Origin: Bacillota bacterium
Lineage (GTDB): Bacteria > Bacillota > Clostridia > Acetivibrionales > DSM-1351
Direction of reading: 5' to 3'
Assembly: GCA_023426005.1 (NCBI GenBank)
Contig: JAFABO010000075.1
Coordinates: 1-17,640 of the forward strand
DNA: 17,640 nucleotides
Each line of letters starts with the position of its first letter. The first letter of the stretch is position 1. The notes beneath the pieces were generated by a model. It worked only from the letters and a program-made list of their open reading frames with translations, was not told the DNA's origin and did not search any database. Shown piece by piece: positions 1 through 6,698 of this stretch. A program made the translations under genes and the position numbers.

Positions 1-524
1 ACATAACCAACATATTTGTCAGCTTCATAGATTGGAAACTGGAAAGGAATAACTCCGCTTCCGAAGGTACCTGTCATTTTTTCCAATGCGGCATTGAAAT
101 TGGCATTTTCTTCATCCATCTTGTTTATAAAGAAAACTTTTGCTGCATTGTGCTCTTTAGCATATGCCCATGACTTTTCCGTACCCACAGAAACACCACT
201 TTTTGCAGAAACTATGATAACCGCGCCTTCTGCAACACGGATGCCCTGCATAACTTCACCGACAAAATCAAAATAACCGGGAGTGTCTATCACATTAATC
301 TTATGGTCCATCCATTCACATGGTGCCATGGCGGTACTAATGGATACCTTTCGTTTAATCTCCTCAGGATCGTAGTCTGTTGTGGTTGTACCGTCAGCCA
401 CTTTGCCAAACCTGTCCAATACACCCGTATTAAACAGCATAGCCTCCGCCAGGGTAGTTTTACCTCCATTGCCGTGAGCCAAGAGGCAAATATTCCGTAG
501 TTTTTGTACGGCATAGTCCTTCAT
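1..524 (-). CDS. EF-G-like translational GTPase, N-terminal part (runs off the left edge)
   Basis: The first 174 codons of an elongation factor G paralogue; the rest lies left of the window. Reading leftward from 524, the GTPase motifs are all present: the P-loop at residues 16-24 (AHGNGGKTT), a switch I-like Thr-rich stretch at 46-49, G3 DTPGYFDF at 80-87 and G4 NKMD at 134-137. The G3 motif has Tyr where canonical EF-G and EF-Tu carry the catalytic His (DTPGH), which points to the divergent EF-G-2 type rather than the main fusA product. EF-G catalyses ribosomal translocation; the role of such paralogues is less certain. I chose ATG 524 because an AGGGGG ribosome binding site lies 7 bases upstream; the in-frame ATG at 530 would almost touch that site. 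No str operon genes are adjacent in the visible DNA, again suggesting a paralogue. Confidence 0.88.
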   Translation of the reverse strand, partial: MKDYAVQKLRNICLLAHGNGGKTTLAEAMLFNTGVLDRFGKVADGTTTTDYDPEEIKRKVSISTAMAPCEWMDHKINVIDTPGYFDFVGEVMQGIRVAEGAVIIVSAKSGVSVGTEKSWAYAKEHNAAKVFFINKMDEENANFNAALEKMTGTFGSGVIPFQFPIYEADKYVGY

Positions 525-1055
525 AATCATTCCCCCTTATTAATTTTAATCGTTCACACTGTTATATGAGGATTCCTTAAAATAATTTTTAAGTCTTCCT
601 AAAAACCGCATTTCAGCAAAGCTAATTCATCAAGTGGTTAAAATTCCTCCCGGGATCAGAGCCCGTTTGAGGATAGCATTTCACTTGCGGACCGCATGTT
701 TTCCAGCCCGGCCTCGCCAGCCCCCGCTTGCTTTAAGGAGGCAGGTGTAAAAGAAAAAATAGAGTAGATTAGGAACATATTTCAAAACAACCTAACAACA
801 AAATTTATACGATATATTTAAACATTCGGATGCCTTTATGCTATTATATAAATTTCAGCAGATTTAACAAAATCACTGTATTATCTATTCGATTTTTTAT
901 GGCATTTTCCTTTATTTATATGAAAAAATTTTTATTTATTGGACATCTATAAACCTCCCAGATGCATTTTGTACAATATTTGTAAAATATGCTCCTCTTT
1001 TTACCGTAAATCCACTGGTTTGCATTTTACAATACTCAGCAACACACTTTAAAGG

Positions 1056-1084
1056 TTTATTAAATTCCGCAATTACTATATAAT
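1056..1084 (+). promoter_or_regulatory. Candidate SigA promoter for aroF-tyrA
   Basis: A perfect -10 TATAAT lies at 1079-1084. A weak -35 (TTTATT at 1056-1061) is 17 bases upstream. Transcription would start near 1091, giving a leader of about 110 bases. The -10 is good but the -35 matches only three of six positions, so the call is tentative. Confidence 0.4.
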
Positions 1085-1096
1085 ATTTATTGTAGC

Positions 1097-1134
1097 AACC
1101 GGTCCGGCATCATATCAATAGTTAAGGAACGGTT
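1097..1134 (+). other. Leader hairpin upstream of aroF
   Basis: AACCGGTCC (1097-1105) can pair with GGAACGGTT (1126-1134) at eight of nine positions around a 20-base loop. It lies at the predicted 5' end of the aroF message. There is no U-run directly after it, so it is not a simple terminator. It may stabilise the transcript or do nothing. Confidence 0.3.
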
Positions 1135-1201
1135 AAAGTATTATGGCAGAATTTTTTTAAATCTTACTCAAATGTAAAATGGTAGAAAGGAAGTAGAACT
1201 T

Positions 1202-2227
1202 ATGATTATTGTAATGAACCCCAAGTCGAATCAAATGCAGATCGACGATGTAATTAATGTGTTAAAGAACTCCGGATTGGGAGTTCACATCTCCCAGGGA
1301 ACCGAGCGCACCATAATCGGTATAATCGGCGATAAAAGTGTTTTAAGGGATATACCTCTTGAGCTGATGCCGGGTGTTGAAAAACTGGTTCCCATTGTGG
1401 AATCCTTTAAGCTGGCAGGTAAAACCTTCAGACCCGAACCAAGTGTTGTCAATGTAAACGGGGTCAAAATAGGAGGCAGGGAGCTGGCCATAATGGCCGG
1501 GCCCTGCGCTGTTGAAAATTACGAGCAGATAATGGAAGCCGCCCGCGCGGTTAAAAAGTCCGGCGCCCAGTTTTTAAGAGGCGGTGCCTTTAAACCCAGA
1601 ACCTCTCCCTACGCCTTCCAGGGACTTGAAGAAGAAGGTTTAAAACTTTTAAAGGCCGCAAAGGATGAGACCGGCCTTCAGATCATAACCGAAGTAACCG
1701 GTGAAAAGGCCGTTGAACTGTCAATGCCCTATGTGGATATGTTTCAAATAGGTGCAAGAAATGTGCAGAATTTTCAGCTGCTGAAAGAAGTCGGCAGATC
1801 CATGAAGCCTGTGCTTTTGAAGAGAGGCTCCGCAACCACTATTGATGAATGGCTCAACGCCGCTGAATATATAATGAGTGAAGGAAATTACGATGTGGTC
1901 TTGTGCGAAAGGGGCATAAGAACTTTTGAAACTGCAACAAGAAACACCCTGGATATAAGTGCCGTACCTGTTGTAAAAAATATGAGCCACCTTCCGGTGA
2001 TCGTTGACCCAAGCCATGCCGCAGGCAAGGCAAAATTTGTCATTCCGCTGTCCAGGGCCGCCATAGCTGCGGGAGCAGACGGATTAATAGTAGAGGTACA
2101 CCCCAATCCTATGATAGCAATGTCAGATGCGGCGCAGCAGTTGAATCCAAATGATTTCAACAATTTATGCAGCGATATAAGCAAGCTTGCTCCAATACTG
2201 GAAAGAGAATTCAACTACTATGGTTAA
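1202..2227 (+). CDS. aroF: 3-deoxy-7-phosphoheptulonate (DAHP) synthase, type I beta with N-terminal ferredoxin-like domain
   Basis: Condenses phosphoenolpyruvate and erythrose 4-phosphate to DAHP, the first step of the shikimate pathway, in the cytosol. The 341-residue length matches the Thermotoga-type enzymes. Residues 1-70 form the ferredoxin-like domain, which in this family mediates feedback control by tyrosine or phenylalanine. The catalytic barrel follows: GPCAVE at 100-105, RGGAFKPRTSPYAFQG at 126-141 (phosphate and substrate binding), KR at 207-208, DPSHAAGK at 269-276 and EVHPNP at 298-303. Cys102, His272, Glu298 and Asp309 fit the family's four metal ligands. ATG 1202 follows an AAAGGAAG ribosome binding site and gives the MIIVM start usual for the family. 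The gene overlaps tyrA by 8 bases, so the two are translationally coupled, and end-product control of DAHP supply sits with a tyrosine branch enzyme. Confidence 0.96.
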   Translation: MIIVMNPKSNQMQIDDVINVLKNSGLGVHISQGTERTIIGIIGDKSVLRDIPLELMPGVEKLVPIVESFKLAGKTFRPEPSVVNVNGVKIGGRELAIMAGPCAVENYEQIMEAARAVKKSGAQFLRGGAFKPRTSPYAFQGLEEEGLKLLKAAKDETGLQIITEVTGEKAVELSMPYVDMFQIGARNVQNFQLLKEVGRSMKPVLLKRGSATTIDEWLNAAEYIMSEGNYDVVLCERGIRTFETATRNTLDISAVPVVKNMSHLPVIVDPSHAAGKAKFVIPLSRAAIAAGADGLIVEVHPNPMIAMSDAAQQLNPNDFNNLCSDISKLAPILEREFNYYG

Positions 2228-3317
2228 CAGCATATCAATAATCGGCCTTGGCCTTATCGGAGGCTCCCTGGCCAAGGCCCTGCGCCTTAAGCGGCCCGGA
2301 CTGAAAATTTATGCGGTGGACAGCTGTATTTCTTCCCTCAGGCTTGCGGAGCAGGAAGAGATTATAGACCTGGGATTCAATAACGTCTGTCCTGATATTT
2401 ATAATTCAGACATGATATTTATATGCACACCGGTGAGAAAAGCCATGGAGTACATTGCCGTGCTTTCGGACAAGGTGGGGAAAAATTGTATAATAACAGA
2501 TGTGGCCAGCACAAAAGCAGAGATATGCAGCTTTGTTGAAAGCCTGAGCCGTCCTCCGGTTTTCGCAGGCGGACATCCTATGGCCGGGACTGAAAAATCA
2601 GGCTATCATAATTCCTTTGCCCATCTGTTTGAAAATGCCTATTATGTGCTGACTCCTACCAAAACCACCGGCCGGGATACGCTTCTAACCCTGGAAGCAG
2701 TTTTAAAGGATATCGGGGCCATACCTATCGTAGTCACACCCTACCAGCACGACCTGGTAACAGGCTGTATAAGCCATGTCCCCCATGTCATTGCCTCGGC
2801 GCTGGTAAATCTGGCAAGGGATAAGGAAAATAGTGAGGGCCTGGTAAAACTGCTGGCCGCCGGAGGCTTTAAGGATATTACAAGAATTGCATCCTCCAAC
2901 CCCGGTATGTGGGAAAATATCGTTCTGAGCAACAGTGAAACCGTAATTGATTTGCTGAAGGATTATACTTATATTATTGAGAAATTTATAGAACAGGTAA
3001 AGGCAGTTGATAATAAAGGGATTCACAGCTTCTTTAAGGAAGCCAAGAGCTTCCGCGACAGTTTTTCAACAAGGGCGGCAGGCCTCATTCCCCCCAGCTT
3101 TGAACTGCTGGTGGATGTCAGGGATGAACCCGGCATCATAGGAAGTATTGCCACACTTCTGGGTGTCAACGGCATCAATATCAAAAATATCAACGTGTCC
3201 AACAGCAGAGAATTTGAGCAGGGCTGTCTGAGGATAACTTTATCTGATCAGCTCAACACCGACAGGGCATACGATATATTATCCGGAAACTCTTACAGGG
3301 TGTTCCGGAATGATTAG
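2220..3317 (+). CDS. tyrA: Prephenate dehydrogenase with C-terminal ACT domain
   Basis: Oxidatively decarboxylates prephenate to 4-hydroxyphenylpyruvate with NAD+, the committed step to tyrosine. The 365-residue protein opens with a dinucleotide-binding Rossmann motif (GLGLIGGSLA, 9-18) and continues with DVASTK (94-99), GGHPMAGTEKSGY (117-129), SHVPH (185-189) and DITRIASSNPGMW (219-231); the His and Arg residues in these blocks correspond to the family's catalytic and prephenate-binding positions. Residues 294-365 form an ACT domain (LLVDVRDEPGIIGSIA), which usually binds an aromatic amino acid as feedback inhibitor. I chose ATG 2220, not the in-frame ATG 2187, because it gives the normal family start and follows a GGAAAGAG site; it still overlaps the aroF stop by 8 bases. 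A terminator closes the two-gene unit. Confidence 0.95.
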   Translation: MVNSISIIGLGLIGGSLAKALRLKRPGLKIYAVDSCISSLRLAEQEEIIDLGFNNVCPDIYNSDMIFICTPVRKAMEYIAVLSDKVGKNCIITDVASTKAEICSFVESLSRPPVFAGGHPMAGTEKSGYHNSFAHLFENAYYVLTPTKTTGRDTLLTLEAVLKDIGAIPIVVTPYQHDLVTGCISHVPHVIASALVNLARDKENSEGLVKLLAAGGFKDITRIASSNPGMWENIVLSNSETVIDLLKDYTYIIEKFIEQVKAVDNKGIHSFFKEAKSFRDSFSTRAAGLIPPSFELLVDVRDEPGIIGSIATLLGVNGINIKNINVSNSREFEQGCLRITLSDQLNTDRAYDILSGNSYRVFRND

Positions 3318-3374
3318 TAAACGGCATTGTGGCTTTATCTCGGTAAAGCTGAATCAAATTGCTGAAATAAACTC

Positions 3375-3409
3375 AACAGCCGGCTATGTGTCATGCCGGC
3401 TGTTTTTTT
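3375..3409 (+). terminator. Rho-independent terminator after tyrA
   Basis: A perfect 10-base stem, AACAGCCGGC (3375-3384) and GCCGGCTGTT (3395-3404), with a 10-base loop runs into T at 3403-3409. It lies 57 bases after the tyrA stop and just before the convergent rex stop. On the minus strand the tract after the stem is poor in T, so it serves mainly the plus strand. Confidence 0.92.
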
Positions 3410-3415
3410 AATAGC

Positions 3416-4054
3416 TTATTCCCTTGGAAACCTGTCATTCAGCTTATACCCTAAAACCATGAGACTGTCACTTAAGTGTACATTTTCCACTATGACGTCG
3501 TAAGGAATTTTCAAATCCATGGGGGAAAAGTTCCACAGACCCCTTACACCCAGTTTAGCGATCCTGTCCGCAAGTGCCGCAGTTTCCCTGTATGGAACAC
3601 AGAGCATTGCAATATCAACTTTGTTAAGTACAACAAAGTCATCAATCTCATTGAGACTTCTGACTTCCATATCCTTTATTTTCCTGCCGATAATATCCGG
3701 GCTGACATCAAATACTCCGATAATTTTAAAGCCTCTTTTTTCAAAGTTGCCGTAATTAGCCAGAGCTTGTCCCATATTTCCAGCACCGACGATAATACAA
3801 TTAAATGTCTTGTTTATTCCTAAAATATTTCCGATCTCGGTATATAGGGACTCAACATTGTATCCGTAACCCTGCTGCCCAAAACCTCCGAAACAATTCA
3901 AGTCCTGTCTTATTTGAGAAGCAGTAATTCCCATCCGAGTACTCAGTTCCTTTGAGGATACTCTCTTTATTCCAAGCTCTAACAAATAATTCAGATATCT
4001 ATGATACCTTGGAAGCCTTTTTATTACAGCCATAGAAATTTTCTTTGAAGCCAT
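3416..4054 (-). CDS. rex: Redox-sensing transcriptional repressor Rex
   Basis: A dimeric repressor that senses the NADH/NAD+ ratio and, in Clostridia, controls fermentation and electron-transfer genes; NADH releases it from DNA. The 212-residue length is typical. Residues 1-75 are the winged-helix DNA-binding domain, with the highly conserved block NCFGGFGQQGYGYNVESL at 53-70. Residues 85-190 are the Rossmann domain, with VGAGNMGQALANY at 89-101 as the dinucleotide loop and Asp116 (GVFDV) at the end of strand 2. The C-terminal helix (about 193-210) fits the domain-swapped dimer helix of the family. ATG 4054 follows GAGGTG with 8-base spacing. The gene stands alone, convergent with tyrA, and its own promoter carries a Rex-box-like palindrome, suggesting autoregulation. 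Confidence 0.96.
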   Translation of the reverse strand: MASKKISMAVIKRLPRYHRYLNYLLELGIKRVSSKELSTRMGITASQIRQDLNCFGGFGQQGYGYNVESLYTEIGNILGINKTFNCIIVGAGNMGQALANYGNFEKRGFKIIGVFDVSPDIIGRKIKDMEVRSLNEIDDFVVLNKVDIAMLCVPYRETAALADRIAKLGVRGLWNFSPMDLKIPYDVIVENVHLSDSLMVLGYKLNDRFPRE

Positions 4055-4088
4055 TGGAATTTCACCTCATTATTCTATTTGTGTTGGT

Positions 4089-4118
4089 ATTATATCACCA
4101 TTGTTATTTTATTGTCAA
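4089..4118 (-). promoter_or_regulatory. Consensus SigA promoter of rex
   Basis: On the minus strand a perfect -35 TTGACA (4113-4118) and a perfect -10 TATAAT (4089-4094) are separated by 18 bases. The predicted start is near 4082, leaving a short leader with the GAGGTG ribosome binding site. The -35 and the spacer are overlapped by the Rex-box-like palindrome at 4101-4118. Confidence 0.8.
4101..4118. promoter_or_regulatory. Putative Rex operator (ROP-like palindrome) on the rex promoter
   Basis: The 18-mer TTGTTATTTTATTGTCAA matches the Rex consensus TTGTTAA-N4-TTAACAA at 11 of 14 defined positions with the exact spacing. It covers the -35 box and 12 bases of the spacer of the rex promoter, so a bound Rex dimer would block polymerase. 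That Rex proteins often regulate themselves is known for other bacteria; here it is an inference from the site. Confidence 0.5.
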
Positions 4119-4137
4119 TATTCCTCTATATATTATC

Positions 4138-4152
4138 TGTTAGAAATTAACA
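4138..4152. repeat. Second Rex-box-like inverted repeat in the rex / GT4-csaB divergent region
   Basis: TGTTA (4138-4142) and TAACA (4148-4152) are perfect inverted copies with 5 bases between them. The standard Rex box has 6 bases between the same arms, so this one is a base short. It lies upstream of both divergent promoters and could be an auxiliary or degenerate site. Confidence 0.3.
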
Positions 4153-4241
4153 TATGATACAAAGTATGTTGTCTATAATATATCATAGCTTGTTTTTAGT
4201 GACAACTGATTAGCCGGTAAAATTCCAATTTAAATTGATTA

Positions 4242-4270
4242 GTGTCAAAATTGTAAATGCGTGATAAAAT
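4242..4270 (+). promoter_or_regulatory. Candidate SigA promoter of the GT4-csaB fusion gene
   Basis: GTGTCA (4242-4247, four of six -35 positions) and TAAAAT (4265-4270, five of six -10 positions) are spaced by 17 bases. The start would fall near 4277, about 40 bases before the ATG. No better pair is visible in the divergent region on this strand. Confidence 0.4.
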
Positions 4271-4316
4271 AGTCGTGTAGCATACATAAGAAAAAAAAGG
4301 AACACGGAGGATTAAA

Positions 4317-6575
4317 ATGAAAGTTTTGCACATTATCGGCGGAGGAGATGTTGGAGGAGCAAAGGTACATGTCCTGAACCTTATTAAGGAACTTGCTTCC
4401 GATATCGATGTAACCCTGCTCAGTCTCAGACCTGGGGCCTTTGCGGATGAAGCCCGTGCAATTGGGATTAAAGTTGAAGTTATCAAATCCTTAAATATTT
4501 ATTCTGATATAAAAAAAGCCATAAAGCTGGTAAAAGACAACCAATTCGATATAATTCATTCTCACGGTTCAAAAGGGAATATCTTTGCCTATGTTATAAA
4601 AAAAGCCTGCAATATCCCTGTCGTTACTACTATTCACAGTGATTACAAACTTGATTATTTGCACAGCATGTTCAAGAGGCTGACAATTGGTTTGATCAAT
4701 TCCCGTGTCCTCAGAAAACTCAACTACTACATAGTAGTTACAAGTGCCTTCAGAAAAATGCTTGTTGAAAGAGGCTTCAGCAATGACAGGATATTCACCA
4801 TACTTAACGGTATGGATATGGGCAGGCCGTCGGCAGTATTATCCAGAGAGGAATTTTCTGAAAAGTATGGGGTTCCGCTGGAGGCTGACGATATACTTGT
4901 AGGTACGGCAGCAAGGCTTGACCCAGTCAAAGATATCGGCACACTGCTGGATGCGGCCAGATATGTTGTAAAGCAGAATCCCAAAGTAAAATTTCTCATA
5001 GGCGGAGAGGGCGAGCAGGAAAAGGAGTTGAAAGCCCGTACGGCGGAACTTGGCCTTGAACGGAATGTATTTTTTCTTGGCTGGCTAAATAATCCCTACG
5101 AGCTCATAAGTGTTTTAGATATTAATACCATGACTTCCATAAGTGAAGGCTTCCCATACTATCTGCTGGAGGGCGCCCGTTATTCCAAAACCACCATTTG
5201 CAGCCGGGTGGGCGGAATTCCCGATCTTATCGAATCTGCCTCAAACGGCTATCTTTTTGAGCCAAAGGATTTTTCGACACTTGCGGCTCAAATCCTGGAT
5301 CTGGCCTCCGACAGATCAAAGCGAGAGAGCTACGGCAAAAGCCTGTATGAGAAGGCAAACAGGCTTTTTTCCCTGGATGCCATGCGCAAGACTCAGGTGA
5401 ATATTTATGAGGCCATACTCAATGATATTTTAAATAAAAAATCAATAAACGATAAATCAACCGGTGCTAAAAAATATGATGTGATTATTTCAGGCTATTA
5501 CGGTTTCAGCAACATAGGTGATGATGCCATGCTCAGATCCATAGTTGACAATCTGAGGCGTCAAAAGCCGGATATATCCATCCTGGTTATGTCAAAGAAA
5601 CCTATTGAAACTTCAATTAATTATAACGTCAATACAATTAACAGGAAAAACCTGTTTGCGGTTTATTCGGCAATGAAAAGAGCCAAATTGTTTATATATG
5701 GAGGCGGAAATATAATACAGGACAGCACAAGCTCGCGTTCCATACTGTTTTATCTGGGAATTGCCTGGCTTGCCAAAAAGCTGGGACTCAAGGTCATGTT
5801 TTACGCCAATGGAATAGGTCCCATCAATAAAAACAGAAATACCGAATACTCCAGAAAAATTTTGAACATGGCGGATGTCATCACGGTAAGAGAAAAAATA
5901 TCCTTTGATGAGCTGCAAAAAATGGGTATTACCAGGCCGAGAGTTATACTTACGGCAGATGCCGCTCTGGCTGTGCATGTTGACAGTACCATAAACACCG
6001 ACGACATTTTCATCAACGAAGGAATACCCTTGAATGCCAGCTATGCCAGTTTCTCGGTCAGAAAATGTCCGGGCTGTGACAAACACCAGCATGCGAAATA
6101 TGAACAGATCATTGCAGAAGCAGCCGACTATGTATATAACAAATACAACCTCCTGCCTGTTTTTATTCCCATGCAATACTATGCGGATATAGTTACCATA
6201 CAGAACATTATTTCAAAAATGAAGACCAGAGGCTATGTTATTTCCAATAATCATTCCGTCTCTGAGACCTTTGGGATTGTTAGAAAAATGAGCATTATGA
6301 TAGGCATGCGCCTCCACGCTTTAATTTTTGCCGCCTATATGAATGTTCCTCTGATAGGTATCAGCTATCAGCCAAAGGTTGAAGGCTTTCTTGAATATAT
6401 TGACCAGCCTTCGGTTGGATATGTAAAGGATCTTTCCTATACCGCTCTACGGAGCAAGATTGATCAGCTGCTCTTGAATAGTGATGCCGTAAAGCTGGAA
6501 TTGGAAAAATCAGTGGGGGCTCTTATAGTCAAGGCCGAGGAAAATTCCCGCCTGGCAATAGAATTGATATCTTAA
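4317..6575 (+). CDS. Fusion protein: GT4 glycosyltransferase plus CsaB-like polysaccharide pyruvyl transferase
   Basis: A 752-residue protein with two complete enzyme parts. Residues 1-370 are a GT-B fold, GT4-family glycosyltransferase: N-terminal GGGDVGGAKVHVLNL (8-22), a nucleotide-sugar region with TAARLDPVKD (197-206), and the family EX7E motif as E277 and E285 in SEGFPYYLLE. Residues 371-385 look like a hydrophilic linker. Residues 386-752 resemble CsaB: SGYYGFSNIGDDAML (392-406), YGGGNIIQD (461-469), NGIGP (498-502), IGMRLHALIFA (662-672, with the conserved Arg-Leu-His) and GISYQPKVEGF (681-691). CsaB adds a ketal pyruvate to the secondary cell-wall polymer that anchors SLH-domain proteins, so the protein may both extend and pyruvylate an envelope glycan; that coupling is inference. 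No signal peptide or membrane segment is seen. ATG 4317 follows ACGGAGG. A terminator follows, so it is monocistronic. Confidence 0.88.
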   Translation: MKVLHIIGGGDVGGAKVHVLNLIKELASDIDVTLLSLRPGAFADEARAIGIKVEVIKSLNIYSDIKKAIKLVKDNQFDIIHSHGSKGNIFAYVIKKACNIPVVTTIHSDYKLDYLHSMFKRLTIGLINSRVLRKLNYYIVVTSAFRKMLVERGFSNDRIFTILNGMDMGRPSAVLSREEFSEKYGVPLEADDILVGTAARLDPVKDIGTLLDAARYVVKQNPKVKFLIGGEGEQEKELKARTAELGLERNVFFLGWLNNPYELISVLDINTMTSISEGFPYYLLEGARYSKTTICSRVGGIPDLIESASNGYLFEPKDFSTLAAQILDLASDRSKRESYGKSLYEKANRLFSLDAMRKTQVNIYEAILNDILNKKSINDKSTGAKKYDVIISGYYGFSNIGDDAMLRSIVDNLRRQKPDISILVMSKKPIETSINYNVNTINRKNLFAVYSAMKRAKLFIYGGGNIIQDSTSSRSILFYLGIAWLAKKLGLKVMFYANGIGPINKNRNTEYSRKILNMADVITVREKISFDELQKMGITRPRVILTADAALAVHVDSTINTDDIFINEGIPLNASYASFSVRKCPGCDKHQHAKYEQIIAEAADYVYNKYNLLPVFIPMQYYADIVTIQNIISKMKTRGYVISNNHSVSETFGIVRKMSIMIGMRLHALIFAAYMNVPLIGISYQPKVEGFLEYIDQPSVGYVKDLSYTALRSKIDQLLLNSDAVKLELEKSVGALIVKAEENSRLAIELIS

Positions 6576-6636
6576 AAAGCTAAAGTCATAAAGCAAAAAA
6601 TTAAAATACCGCACAATGAATAATTTCACGACAATT

Positions 6637-6689
6637 AAAAAGCTGTTTTCAAACAGAAGCTTGAATTTTCTGTTTGAAACAGCTTTTTT
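6637..6689. terminator. Bidirectional terminator between the GT4-csaB and ABC-F genes
   Basis: A stem of about 21 pairs, with one bulged base, joins 6637-6658 and 6668-6689 around a 9-base loop; the core arms are AGCTGTTTTCAAACAGAA and TTCTGTTTGAAACAGCT. It has T after the stem on the plus strand and an A run before it, so it can stop transcripts from both convergent genes. Confidence 0.9.
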
Positions 6690-6698
6690 AATAAGATC

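Larger units (their letters stand above)
525..1201. other. 677-base gene-free region between divergent EF-G-like gene and aroF
   Basis: I find no convincing coding frame here on either strand. Most of it is very AT-rich. A perfect inverted repeat, CTTAAAA-TAAT-TTTTAAG, lies at 576-593, just upstream of the EF-G-like gene, and could be an operator or a weak hairpin. Bases 645-745 are strikingly GC-rich compared with their surroundings, yet match no RNA family I recognise. The right part holds a candidate aroF promoter and a leader hairpin, listed separately. I looked for a T-box (its conserved AGGGTGGNACCGCG-like element) upstream of aroF and did not see one. Confidence 0.6.

Noticed and set aside
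932..946. Good GGGAGG ribosome binding site with ATG on the minus strand
   Set aside because: The frame encodes only four residues before TAA and the following DNA is low-complexity, so I do not call a gene or leader peptide.
1085..1201. Possible T-box leader upstream of aroF
   Set aside because: The conserved T-box sequence and an antiterminator/terminator pair are not present.
5613..6176. A 187-codon open frame on the minus strand
   Set aside because: Antisense to the CsaB half of the fusion gene, which has clear conserved motifs in the plus frame.
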